Shown here piece by piece: positions 33,587 through 41,793 of a stretch of 64,000 bases of DNA. The notes below the pieces were generated by a model, which was not told the origin of the DNA, did not search any database, and saw only the letters and a list, made by a program, of their open reading frames with translations. Every line of letters begins with the position of its first letter. Position 1 is the first letter of the stretch. The translations under genes were made by a program, and so were the position numbers. The stretch comes from Natrinema halophilum (GTDB taxonomy: Archaea; Halobacteriota; Halobacteria; Halobacteriales; Natrialbaceae). The stretch is taken from positions 1 through 64,000 of the forward strand of contig NZ_CP058601.1 in NCBI RefSeq assembly GCF_013402815.2, given 5' to 3'.

Positions 33587-35377
33587 TCACCGAAGCTCGC
33601 CGAAGCGCACGTAGCGTCGGCCGACGACCGCGGCGAGAGCGGAAACGATGATGGCCGGGACGAGAATTCCGATCGGCAGCTGCCACCTCTCTCCCGACCA
33701 ATCGGCCTCGAAGACTGATGCGTAGTAATCTGCGGCCGACTCGCCGTGGAGCGCGACGAGTACCTCGCGGTTGTTCTCGAGCGAATTCGAATTCCAGTTT
33801 GCACTCCCGACGATCGCCACGTCCCTGTCTATTACGACCCCCTTCGCGTGAATTTTTTCGAACCGACCTGTGTTCTCGGCCAGTCGTATCTCGAGCGGGA
33901 GATCGTCGTTCGCCGCGAGGCGCTCGAGGTCGGCAACGAGCGCTTCGTTCTTCTCGGCATTGTACCACGTCGAACCGAGCAAGATACGAACGTCGACGCC
34001 GCGGCGAGCCGCTTCGATCGTCGACTCGAGCAGCGAGACGTCGGCGGCGATGCGCGGTTGAACGACGAGTAGTTCGTCATCTGCCGCAGCAATGAGCTCC
34101 TGCAATCGGCGGTCGGCGTTGTCCGGTGCGACCAGGAGTTCGGCCGAGTCGATCGAGACCGTCGTCGGTTCGTGGTTTCTCGGTAATCGCGGCTCGGAGG
34201 ACGCAACGGTCGGAGCCTCGTCGTCGACGAACGAGGTATTCGCTCGATACGCCGTGCTACCCGTCGTGTCCCATCCCTCGAAATCGGCCCGGAAGACCCG
34301 AGCGAGGTCGGATGCGAGTGTCTCGTCCTCGAGACGGACGCCCCAGCCACGGCTGCTCTTGCCCCCGACGCCCGCTGGCTTCCAGTTTTCAGTGGTAACC
34401 AGGACGCTATCGTCTGCGACCGCGTACTTGGGGTGGTGATACCGGTAGCGCGCCCCCTCGCCGCCGATGGCTCGAACGTCGACGCCGCCACGTTCGAGCG
34501 TCTCGAGGACCGCTTCGGTCGGCGCCGGTGTACCGCCGACCGGGCTCGCTTCGAGGAGCACCGCGACGTCGACGCCGCGGTTTGCTGCTGCCACGAGGTC
34601 GGCGGCGATAGTCTCGGAGGTGATGGTGTAGCCGGCGAGCAGGAGCCGGTGGTCGGCTGATCGGATCGTTTCTCGCGGAACGTTCGGGGCATCCGGAAGG
34701 ACGAACAGGTTCGCCTCATCGACCGCAGCACTCGAGATGGGGAGACAGGTCGCGTCTCGGGGCCACCACTGACCGTCCGTCCCGCCGACCGTCTGGTCGG
34801 TTGGAGTGAAAGATCGGTACCATCGTTCGGCTTCCGGGGCGCGACCGTAGGACACCGAGTCGACCGTCGTCGTTCCGTTTCGAAGTCGAAGGGTGTCGCC
34901 GTCTGCCGCGAGCCGGAGGTGTCCCTCGAGACCGAACACGGGTACGTCGGTCATCGTTTCGGTGACGTTCGGAGCGGTGCTCAATGCGAAACGGCCGGCC
35001 CCCGTCTCGTTCGGAATTCCCACCGACGTATGGCCGTCTGAAAGCGTCCAGTTTCTGACTCCCGTTTGGGACGGGACATCGAGGACGACGAACTCCCCGA
35101 CGTTCTCATCGGTGATTGGGTTCGGGTAGAGGCCGACGATCCGCGGGTCCGCCGATGTCTTCTGCGGGGGAGGCTGCGACTCGTTGGTGACGGCCGTCGA
35201 TGCTCGAGCGGGGCAATCAAGAGTGGTCGAATTCGGGTTCGAAGGTGTCACTGCTCGAGTCGGTTCCGGTCCGGCAGTCGACGAGTCGTCTGTGATGGTG
35301 AACTCGACGAGTAACGCGGTACTGCCGACGAGAGTACAGACGAGGGCGGCGATGAGGATGGCTCGCCGGACGTTCAT
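33587..35377 (-). CDS. Membrane-anchored lamin-tail/phospholipase D-like protein
   Basis: This 596-aa protein starts with a membrane helix (ILIAALVCTLVGSTALLV) and a Ser/Thr/Pro linker. A lamin-tail-like beta domain follows (about residues 78-185: GEFVVLDVPSQTGVRNWTLSDG, DTLRLRNGTTTVDSVSYG). Two PLD modules come next. The first has HPKYAVADD and a TENW element; the second has a full HxKxxxxD motif (HAKGVVID) followed by GSANWNSNS. A C-terminal helix (PIGILVPAIIVSALAAVV) and basic end follow. The catalytic part should lie outside the cell between two membrane anchors. PLD-fold enzymes cleave phosphodiesters in lipids or DNA; the substrate here is not known. It converges on sirR. Confidence 0.85.
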   Translation of the reverse strand: MNVRRAILIAALVCTLVGSTALLVEFTITDDSSTAGPEPTRAVTPSNPNSTTLDCPARASTAVTNESQPPPQKTSADPRIVGLYPNPITDENVGEFVVLDVPSQTGVRNWTLSDGHTSVGIPNETGAGRFALSTAPNVTETMTDVPVFGLEGHLRLAADGDTLRLRNGTTTVDSVSYGRAPEAERWYRSFTPTDQTVGGTDGQWWPRDATCLPISSAAVDEANLFVLPDAPNVPRETIRSADHRLLLAGYTITSETIAADLVAAANRGVDVAVLLEASPVGGTPAPTEAVLETLERGGVDVRAIGGEGARYRYHHPKYAVADDSVLVTTENWKPAGVGGKSSRGWGVRLEDETLASDLARVFRADFEGWDTTGSTAYRANTSFVDDEAPTVASSEPRLPRNHEPTTVSIDSAELLVAPDNADRRLQELIAAADDELLVVQPRIAADVSLLESTIEAARRGVDVRILLGSTWYNAEKNEALVADLERLAANDDLPLEIRLAENTGRFEKIHAKGVVIDRDVAIVGSANWNSNSLENNREVLVALHGESAADYYASVFEADWSGERWQLPIGILVPAIIVSALAAVVGRRYVRFGELR

Positions 35378-35518
35378 CGCTCCGTCTGGCTGCTCTTCCG
35401 TACTTAAACTGCGGGATGTGACGGATTCTCAGAACGTGTGATCGTTCGATGCCACCGAAGGTCCGTTTGCTGGGGCACAACGAACCAAACCGAAGAGTGG
35501 ATCCGAGAAATGGCGGTC

Positions 35519-36862
35519 TCAGGCGGCCGGCTCGAGGTCGACGCGTTCGGCTTCGGCCTGAACGAGATAGGCACGATCGTCGTCGTAGTCGGCGACGACC
35601 TCGAGTGCGTCTTTGGTTCCGATTCGGGTGAGTGCCCAAGCGGCGCTGGCTCGAACGCGGTCGGATTCGTCGTCTTCGAGTACGTCAGCGAGCGGGTCGA
35701 TGGCTCGAGTGTCGCCGATCAAGCCGAGCGCGCGGGCGGCCCAGCTGCGGACGTCGGCTTCGTCGGCGACGAGTTGGTTGGCGATCGGCTGGACCGCCTC
35801 CTCGCTGCCGATTTCGCCGAGAGCACGGAACGCCGGGCCCTGTAGATTCGGATTGGAATCGACGTAATCGAGCAGCGTCTCGATGATCTCGTCGTCGGCG
35901 ACGCCGATCGTACCGAGGACTCGCATCGCCGCCTGATCCCGGCGGTTGGCCTTCTGGAGCATCGGCTCGATGGCCTCTTCGGGGCCCATCCGTTCGAGGG
36001 CCTCCATGCAGTGTTCTTCCATGAAGTCCGAGCCGAACGTTTCCAGCGCCAGCAGAATCATGTCGACGTTCCCTCGCTTTTCGTGGACCTTGAGCGCGTG
36101 CCACTCCGGCGGGAAGTCTTTGACGTGATCGAGTACGTCGTAGTACCCTTCGCGGCGCAGTCGCTCGCGGACTTCGAGGTCCGTCCATTCGGTTGCGTCG
36201 TCGACGTCGCTCTCGAGGTCGTCAGTCGCCTCGAGCAGGCTGGCGATCGTGTCGGCGTCGTCGTCGGCGTCGAGTTCCGCGGCCTCGACGGCCTCGACCG
36301 CGGAATCGAGGGTCGAATCCAGCTGTTCGGGGACGTCCTCGCCTTCGTTGACCAGCGTCACCGAACTGTTCAGCAGGTCGTTGAGTTCGGTGAGAAAGTC
36401 GTCGACAGCTTCGATAAGCTCCGCCGTTCCCTCTTCGGTCCAGCGGGTGTTCGTGATCGTGTTGCTGACACTGTCGATTTCGCTTACGACGTCCTCGCCG
36501 TAGGGGCCACGCTGATCCTCGAGGTCGGATTCGAGATCCGAGAGGTCGCTCTCGATGTCGTCGTGTCGCTCCTGTAGTTTCTCCTCAGGAGCGGGTTCTT
36601 CGTCTTCTTCCTCCTCCTCGTCGGTTTCCGGCGGCTCCGGTATCTCGACGCCCTCTACCTCGTCGCGGAACGAATCGAGATCGGCCTCGACGTCGTCGAG
36701 GTCGCCTTCGGTATCGGCTGCCTCGAGTTCCGCCTGGAGGTCTTCGAGCTCGTCGGCCAGTGCCTCGAGTCGGTCGTCGATCGCCTCGAGGTCTGCGGCT
36801 TCCTCCTCGCCCGCTTCCTCCCCGGCGGCCGTGTCGTCACCGTTCGCCTCGTCCTCGCTCAT
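35519..36862 (-). CDS. Acidic coiled-coil protein with C-terminal HEAT repeats
   Basis: This 447-aa protein has two parts. Residues about 1-240 are extremely acidic with heptad-like leucines (LEAIDDRLEALADELEDLQAELEA) and further helical stretches. Residues about 260-430 form HEAT/PBS-lyase-type repeats (EEHCMEALERMGPEEAIEPML, GPAFRALGEIGSEEAVQPIANQL, VRSWAARALGLIGDTRAIDPLADVL). HEAT repeats make protein-binding surfaces; no enzymatic motif is present. It lies 66 bases after the archaetidylserine synthase gene on the same strand and may be co-transcribed. The partner is unknown. Confidence 0.85.
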   Translation of the reverse strand: MSEDEANGDDTAAGEEAGEEEAADLEAIDDRLEALADELEDLQAELEAADTEGDLDDVEADLDSFRDEVEGVEIPEPPETDEEEEEDEEPAPEEKLQERHDDIESDLSDLESDLEDQRGPYGEDVVSEIDSVSNTITNTRWTEEGTAELIEAVDDFLTELNDLLNSSVTLVNEGEDVPEQLDSTLDSAVEAVEAAELDADDDADTIASLLEATDDLESDVDDATEWTDLEVRERLRREGYYDVLDHVKDFPPEWHALKVHEKRGNVDMILLALETFGSDFMEEHCMEALERMGPEEAIEPMLQKANRRDQAAMRVLGTIGVADDEIIETLLDYVDSNPNLQGPAFRALGEIGSEEAVQPIANQLVADEADVRSWAARALGLIGDTRAIDPLADVLEDDESDRVRASAAWALTRIGTKDALEVVADYDDDRAYLVQAEAERVDLEPAA

Positions 36863-36928
36863 CGTACCACCCGGGGACGATACCGACGCGTGACAGTGTG
36901 CATACCATACTATCGTGTCAGCACGGCC

Positions 36929-37654
36929 CTAAGCGTTTCCATGCACGCCGACCGCGTCCGGTTGTCCGTCCTCGCGCCAGTAGAACCACGGACTGAGCGT
37001 CATGTACGCGAGCCCGAGCGTCAGGAGTGCGTACGGGAACGTCCGGCCGCCGATATCCGGAACCAGAATGGCGAGCGCGTGAACGACGCCCATAATCGCG
37101 GCATCTCGAGCCAACAGGTCGGGATACTGCACTTTCGAGACCATCAGGTAACAGAACGCGGCGGTTACTCCGAGGATGAGCCAGGGTTGGGTCTCCCCGG
37201 CCAAAATCGCTGCGCCGAGGACAGTCGCGGCGAGCGTCGTCTGAACACCCTCGGTGTAACTGCCGGAAATGTCGTAGGCGGTGTACATCCCCAGGCGCGT
37301 AACGGCCATCGCGACGAATAGCGCACAGATCACTGTCACGATCAGGAGTTCAGTGCTGACTGCGTCGAATTCGATCTCGAGGCCGTCGGTAAAGACGACG
37401 AACGAGAGAACCGCGGGGGCGACGGCGAACGAGGCCACGTCGGCAAGCGAGTCTAGATATGGACCGGCGTCGGTGCCTCCATACCGGCGCGCGAGGATTC
37501 CGTCGAGGCCGTCTGCGATGGCAGCTAGCAAAATAAGTCGCGCAGCGAGTTCGATATCGACGGTCGCGACGACGACCGCGACGAACCCCAGCGCGGCGTT
37601 GGCGATCGTCACCACGTCGGCGACGCCTAGCCGACCGACGAACCGGGGGAGCAT
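36929..37654 (-). CDS. pssA: CDP-archaeol serine transferase (archaetidylserine synthase)
   Basis: This 241-aa polytopic protein has the complete CDP-alcohol phosphatidyltransferase motif. D48, D51-G52, A55-R56, G64, D68 and D72 fit DxxDGxxAR(x7)GxxxDxxxD. About six hydrophobic segments surround it. The enzyme exchanges CMP on CDP-archaeol for serine to make archaetidylserine. In Haloferax the PssA/PssD pair is needed for archaeosortase A processing and lipid anchoring of surface proteins; a pssD is not in this window. The assignment to serine rather than inositol or glycerol phosphate rests on overall similarity (LGVADVVTIANAALGF start). Confidence 0.88.
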   Translation of the reverse strand: MLPRFVGRLGVADVVTIANAALGFVAVVVATVDIELAARLILLAAIADGLDGILARRYGGTDAGPYLDSLADVASFAVAPAVLSFVVFTDGLEIEFDAVSTELLIVTVICALFVAMAVTRLGMYTAYDISGSYTEGVQTTLAATVLGAAILAGETQPWLILGVTAAFCYLMVSKVQYPDLLARDAAIMGVVHALAILVPDIGGRTFPYALLTLGLAYMTLSPWFYWREDGQPDAVGVHGNA

Positions 37655-37833
37655 ATGCCCGGATTCGACGGGGAGCTACCTTACGTGTTTTCGTTTCTAT
37701 GGGATTCCGAGCTCCCGTCCGTATTCTCGGTTCAGCGACAGTACAACCACCGTTCGTCAGTTCGATCGGTGAGATTCCCAGTTTCGTGGACTGAACCGAG
37801 GTGGTTATACGGCGAGTCTCCCAAGGTCCTGCT

Positions 37834-38271
37834 ATGCACCGGCGCCGTTATCTCGCCGCCGTCGGAACATCCCTCTCGGTCGGTTTGGCGGGGTGCTCGT
37901 CAGCACTCGCTGTTTTCGAGGACAATCCGTGCAGCGGCGAAGACTGCCACATCGGCATGAACCGTACCGAATTCCTCCCGAAAACCCACGAGATCACCGT
38001 CGGCGAGACCGTCGTCTGGAAAAACACGAGCGAGGCGGATCACACCGTCACGGCATACGAAAACCTCATTCCCGATGAAGCTGCCTTCTTCGCCACCGGC
38101 GGCTTCGAGGATCAGGAAACCGCCTACGACGCGTGGCGGGACGAGCGCGGCGGCGGTATCGGGACGCGCGAGACGTTCGAACACACCTTCGACGTTCCGG
38201 GAACGTACGAATACTTTTGTATCCCCCACGAACGAGCGAACATGACCGGTGAAATCGTCGTTTCAGAGTGA
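37834..38271 (+). CDS. Halocyanin/plastocyanin-like blue copper lipoprotein
   Basis: This 145-aa protein has a Tat lipoprotein signal (RRR at 3-5, lipobox LAGC with C21) and one cupredoxin domain. The copper ligands can be read directly: H70 (ADHTVTAYE), C129, H132 and M137 in YFCIPHERANMTGEI. It should act as a small electron carrier on the outer face of the membrane. Two cysteines (C33, C38) in NPCSGEDCH could make an extra disulfide. ATG 37834 is used; a longer frame adds 11 residues before the signal. It is divergent from pssA. Confidence 0.92.
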   Translation: MHRRRYLAAVGTSLSVGLAGCSSALAVFEDNPCSGEDCHIGMNRTEFLPKTHEITVGETVVWKNTSEADHTVTAYENLIPDEAAFFATGGFEDQETAYDAWRDERGGGIGTRETFEHTFDVPGTYEYFCIPHERANMTGEIVVSE

Positions 38272-38349
38272 CGAACGTCGACGCCTCGCTGCATCGAAAC
38301 GGCCCGGCAGGGGCATTTTTATCTACTGGCGCCAGAATGACACTGTCGC

Positions 38350-38655
38350 ATGATAGTAATCAGCGCGAGTTTTCCGGTCGAACCAGATCGCCGCGACGAA
38401 GCTCTCGAGTTGATCGACGAACTCGTCACCCACTCTCAATCCGAGGACGGCGTACTAGATTACCGGGCCGCGACGGACGTCTCCGATCCGAACGTCGTCC
38501 GCTTTTTCGAACAGTACGAAGACGAAGATGCGCTCGACGCCCACTCCCAGTCGGACCACTTCAGGGAGTTCGGAGCTGCGCTCCCGGACCTGCTCGCCGG
38601 CGAACCCACCATCACTCGGTTCGACGTCGACTCAGCGTCCGAAGTCGACCTCTGA
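38350..38655 (+). CDS. Antibiotic biosynthesis monooxygenase (ABM) domain protein
   Basis: This 101-aa protein is a single ABM ferredoxin-like domain: MIVISASFPVEPDRRDEALELIDEL, then GVLDYRAATDVSDPNVVRFFEQYEDEDALDAHSQSDHFREF. The H-x-x-S-x-H-F region is the usual pocket. Members are cofactor-free quinol monooxygenases or heme-degrading (YgiN/IsdG-like) enzymes, and many are uncharacterised. It stands alone 78 bases after the halocyanin gene and converges on rps3ae. Confidence 0.85.
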   Translation: MIVISASFPVEPDRRDEALELIDELVTHSQSEDGVLDYRAATDVSDPNVVRFFEQYEDEDALDAHSQSDHFREFGAALPDLLAGEPTITRFDVDSASEVDL

Positions 38656-38805
38656 CTCGGCGGTCGAAGCGTCGATCCCCTCGTGACTTGTCGCCCGGAG
38701 CGTACAGAGTACTCTCGTGACTCGTCGTTGGCGACGGGTCGAACGCGTTCGTAGAGCAAAACGGAACGCGTTGCAACGAAAGGAGATTGCGCTCGTCGAT
38801 CGATA

Positions 38806-39447
38806 TTAGTCGTCGGCAGTGATGTCTTCGTCGTCGACGTCGACCGAGGTCGCTTCCTCTTCGGCGACTTCTTCGGGGTGAGCCTCGAGGGTCGCTTTCT
38901 GGATCTCGACGCGACGGAGTGGGTAGATCGTCTTCGCCTCGCCGTAGATCGCCGAGGAGAGACGGCCTTCGACGACGCCGTCGATGAGTTCCTCGAAGGA
39001 CCGTTCGGCGGCGGCGTCTTCGACCATGTCGACCATCGTTTCGCGAATGGCTTTCTCCTGGCTCGCGTCGGCTTTTTTCGTCGTGAAGGCGACGGGCTGG
39101 ATCTGGACGCGGTAGTCGTCCGTCGTGAGAACGGTAATGTAGGCCTCGATTTTCGATGCGCCCCGTCGGACCAGCGAGCGCAGGTAGTCACGGGTCAGGG
39201 AGTGTTCCGTGAACTCCGTGTATGCGCTGTCGCTGCCCACGTCGGTAATTTTGAACGTGAGCTTCGTGTTGTTCTCGCTTGCGTTGTTCGTCAGTTCGCC
39301 GAGCGTCGTTTCGATCGTTCGGCCGTAGACTTTTTCCGGTTCGTCAGCGGGGGTTTCGCCGAGTTCCTGGCGGTCGAACTGCTCGGGTGCCAGGACGGTG
39401 TACCACCGCTTCTCCTGTTTTGCACGTGAAACTGATCGTTCACTCAT
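38806..39447 (-). CDS. rps3ae: Ribosomal protein S3Ae (eS1)
   Basis: This 213-aa protein has the S3Ae sequence: KRWYTVLAPEQFDRQELGETPADEPEKVYGRTIE, LTFKITDVGSDSAYTEFTEHSLTRDYLRSLVRRG and IYPLRRVEIQKA. It belongs to the 30S subunit platform near the mRNA exit. An acidic C-terminal tail (EEVAEEEATSVDVDDED) is added, as usual in haloarchaea. ATG 39447 is used; frames extending to 39669 run into pcc1. It is last in the leftward operon rps15-recJ-like-pcc1-rps3ae, with 4 bases after pcc1. Confidence 0.96.
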   Translation of the reverse strand: MSERSVSRAKQEKRWYTVLAPEQFDRQELGETPADEPEKVYGRTIETTLGELTNNASENNTKLTFKITDVGSDSAYTEFTEHSLTRDYLRSLVRRGASKIEAYITVLTTDDYRVQIQPVAFTTKKADASQEKAIRETMVDMVEDAAAERSFEELIDGVVEGRLSSAIYGEAKTIYPLRRVEIQKATLEAHPEEVAEEEATSVDVDDEDITADD

Positions 39448-39451
39448 TGTG

Positions 39452-39802
39452 TTATCTCGTATCTGAGTCGCTGTTGGTGTCGGACACAGGTCCCGTGTCC
39501 GTCGGTTGTGCGCGCTGTACCGTTCGAGCGTTCGTCGCGACCTCCATTGCGACCTCGAGATTGACGACGTAGTCGTCGACCGTCGTTCGAAGGCCGCTCG
39601 TCGTGTCCCGGTCGATTTGCGTGACCACCGTGGCACCAGCGTCGTCGCGATGCGAGCGTGCGGCCTCATCGTCGCCGACTGCGCGTTCAGCGTCGTTTCG
39701 CTCGACCATCGTGGTCATGTCGTCGGTGTTATCCGGTCGAAGTGCTCGTGCAAGGAGTGCTGGATCGTCGTGGGCCGTCCGGATCGTCGCTCGGCGGCTC
39801 AT
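39452..39802 (-). CDS. pcc1: KEOPS complex subunit Pcc1
   Basis: This 116-aa protein carries the Pcc1 fold. An N-terminal strand (RRATIRTAHDDPALLARALRPDN) is followed by basic/acidic strands around GATVVTQIDRD, then the long C-terminal helix (LRTTVDDYVVNLEVAMEVA), ending in a low-complexity tail. Pcc1 dimerises Kae1 in the KEOPS complex, which makes t6A at position 37 of ANN-decoding tRNAs. Its start overlaps the stop of the RecJ-like gene (ATGA). Linkage with ribosomal genes fits a translation role. Confidence 0.88.
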   Translation of the reverse strand: MSRRATIRTAHDDPALLARALRPDNTDDMTTMVERNDAERAVGDDEAARSHRDDAGATVVTQIDRDTTSGLRTTVDDYVVNLEVAMEVATNARTVQRAQPTDTGPVSDTNSDSDTR

Positions 39803-41052
39803 AGCAGATCCCTCACTGTCGCAATGATCGTCGACTCGTCCACGCCGGGGTCGTATCGCAGGTAACCGCGCCGATGGCCGACGTCGTAGGTGGCGCTGGT
39901 ACTGGAGTCGGAGCCGGGTTCGGTTCCCGGATCGGTGTCGGAATCGGTCGTCCGCTCCGTATCCGACTCTGCCTCCTCGAGTTCGCGAGCGATGCCTTCG
40001 ACGGTTGCGCCGAGAGGCAAGGCGTCGCGAGTTACGACCGCGGCTTCGCCGGTTCCAACGGCGAGGACGGCCGGTTCCGGCGACAGATAGTCCGCCGCGA
40101 TCCGGGCGACTGCCTCGACGGGCCCGTCGTCCACGCTGACGACGAACAGCCCGTCGTAGCGGCCGGTCGTTTCCTCTGCGAGTGCGGCGTGAGCGCGTCG
40201 GCCGCGGTCGCGCCAGGCGGAAAGCGCCGGGTCTGTTACGTCGTGACCCATTGCGAGTGCGGCACCCGTACCGGGTTCCGTCCTCGCCGTCGCTTCGAGG
40301 ACGTCGGCGAACCCGCCGAGCGTCGCGAAGGGACGATCCGGCGTTGCGTACGGCCGCAACACGCGCCCGATCGTTGTTGCGGCGACATCGGCTGCCTCTT
40401 CGGCACCGACGACGTCGAGCGCAACCAGCGATCCGACCGTTCGATGGTCGTCGTCGGTCAGGCTGTCCGGGTCGTCGCCGGCGATATCGTCGAGCGCATC
40501 GCGGGTCGCGCCGAGATCACCGGACCACGGCGCGCGCACTCGCGTAGTGTGAGCGAGGCCGTCGACCGTATCCGCCGTCGGCACCGCAACGCCCGGGCGC
40601 TGCTCGAGGAGTCCGCGGTCGCGGGCAGCCTCCAGAAGCCACTCGCTTTCGCCCGCCCCGGGTTCGCCGCCGCTGGCGACGACGCCGGCGAGGGCGAGTA
40701 CCGGATCTGGGTTCGAACCGATTTCGCGGACGTAATCGACAGCCTCGAGCGTCGCGGGTCGGTCCGTTGCCGGGAGATGGACGACGGTATCGTCGTCGGT
40801 TCCGTTAGCGCTCCCGAGGACGATCGTGACGTCGTCGTCGCCCGTCGGCGTACGGACGCGCTCCGAACGCTCTGCGACCGTTCGGCCGACGGTTACCTGA
40901 AACGGCGTCTCGTCGGCTGTGAGTGCGCTGGCGAGGAGTCCGCTCGCCGCGAGTGCGTCACCGTCCGCCCGGACGACTAGACGGACGAAGCCGGCGCTCT
41001 CGAGTGCGCGCGTGGCGGATGTCAGTTCGACGGATCGACCCTCAGTGGACAT
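39799..41052 (-). CDS. RecJ/Cdc45-like DHH-family protein lacking the DHH motif
   Basis: This 417-aa protein has an N-terminal region related to the RecJ phosphoesterase domain (RLVVRADGDALAASGLLASALT) and a C-terminal DHHA1-like part (YDGLFVVSVDDG, YDVGHRRGYLRYD). The usual DHD and DHH metal-binding motifs are absent: the place of DHH reads VVHLPATDRPATLEAVDY. It is therefore probably not a nuclease. Archaeal RecJ-like proteins, some inactive, are the counterparts of Cdc45 in the MCM-GINS helicase complex, so a replication-fork role is plausible. It lies between rps15 (6 bases) and pcc1 (overlap). Confidence 0.82.
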   Translation of the reverse strand: MSTEGRSVELTSATRALESAGFVRLVVRADGDALAASGLLASALTADETPFQVTVGRTVAERSERVRTPTGDDDVTIVLGSANGTDDDTVVHLPATDRPATLEAVDYVREIGSNPDPVLALAGVVASGGEPGAGESEWLLEAARDRGLLEQRPGVAVPTADTVDGLAHTTRVRAPWSGDLGATRDALDDIAGDDPDSLTDDDHRTVGSLVALDVVGAEEAADVAATTIGRVLRPYATPDRPFATLGGFADVLEATARTEPGTGAALAMGHDVTDPALSAWRDRGRRAHAALAEETTGRYDGLFVVSVDDGPVEAVARIAADYLSPEPAVLAVGTGEAAVVTRDALPLGATVEGIARELEEAESDTERTTDSDTDPGTEPGSDSSTSATYDVGHRRGYLRYDPGVDESTIIATVRDLL

Positions 41053-41058
41053 GTCGTA

Positions 41059-41532
41059 TTACTCGACGTCTTCGAGCAGTTCCACTGCGACCTCGTAGGT
41101 GTACGTGAAGTCTGGCTCGAGTTCGTCGCCGCGGTAGTAGTCTGCCAGACGGCGTACTTTCGATTCGGTGTTTTGCAGGGCGCGCTTGTTCTGGTAGTCC
41201 TGTGGATTTTCGCGAACGTGTTCGCGGAGGCGAACCGCACGCTCCATCAGGTTCCGGAGGTCCTCGGGAATATCCGCTCTCGCGTCGTTTTCGTCGAGGA
41301 TCTCGGAAATCTTCTTCCCGGTCGCCAGTTTGACGTCCGGGACAGGCGTGCCGGTGACGCCTTCGTCACGCAGTTTCATTCCGATCTGACTCGGATCGTA
41401 GCCCTGCTCTGCCAGTTCGACGACCCGGTCTTCGATATCATCCGGGTCGACGTCGCTCCACTCCGGGGGTTCGTCTGCCGACGGCTTGTCCGAACCGGAC
41501 GAGCCGCGGCGGCGGGTATGCATTCGTGCCAT
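41059..41532 (-). CDS. rps15: Ribosomal protein S15 (uS15)
   Basis: This 157-aa archaeal S15 has the N-terminal extension MARMHTRRRGSSGS, a helical part (VELAEQGYDPSQIGMKLRDEGVTGTPVPDVKLATG) and the conserved C-terminal S15 helices (LMERAVRLREHVRENPQDYQNKRALQNTESKVRRLADYY). It binds 16S rRNA in the platform of the 30S subunit. The start at 41532 (MARMHT) is the family start; an upstream frame to 41625 is discarded. It is first gene of the operon with the RecJ-like gene, pcc1 and rps3ae. Confidence 0.96.
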   Translation of the reverse strand: MARMHTRRRGSSGSDKPSADEPPEWSDVDPDDIEDRVVELAEQGYDPSQIGMKLRDEGVTGTPVPDVKLATGKKISEILDENDARADIPEDLRNLMERAVRLREHVRENPQDYQNKRALQNTESKVRRLADYYRGDELEPDFTYTYEVAVELLEDVE

Positions 41533-41793
41533 TGGTGAGGATAGGAACCGCACTGACCGCTCGAATATACCGTCGAAAGCCGACACAACCGGCCCTCGCT
41601 GTACACTTCCGCAATCCCAAGCCACCCGAGAGAGCGAGTGGCGCTGTCAGATTTGCGGCCGTGCGTTTCCCACTGGGGTTTCAGTCGTCGTCGACTAAAG
41701 GGTTTCTACATCGTCTTCGCGTCGGCAAACGGGGGGTCCCCGCGTCAGTGCGCACGGAGGTTCAGGACGTTCGACGGGCGATCGCAGAGGGGT

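Noticed and set aside
38268-38720. 150-codon frame over the ABM gene
   Set aside because: It is Arg/Ser-rich and antisense-like in composition, whereas the ABM gene in another frame has a clear domain.
40690-40720. tRNA T-loop-like ggttcgaacc near 40709
   Set aside because: It lies in the coding sequence of the RecJ-like gene and no acceptor or anticodon stem can be drawn around it.
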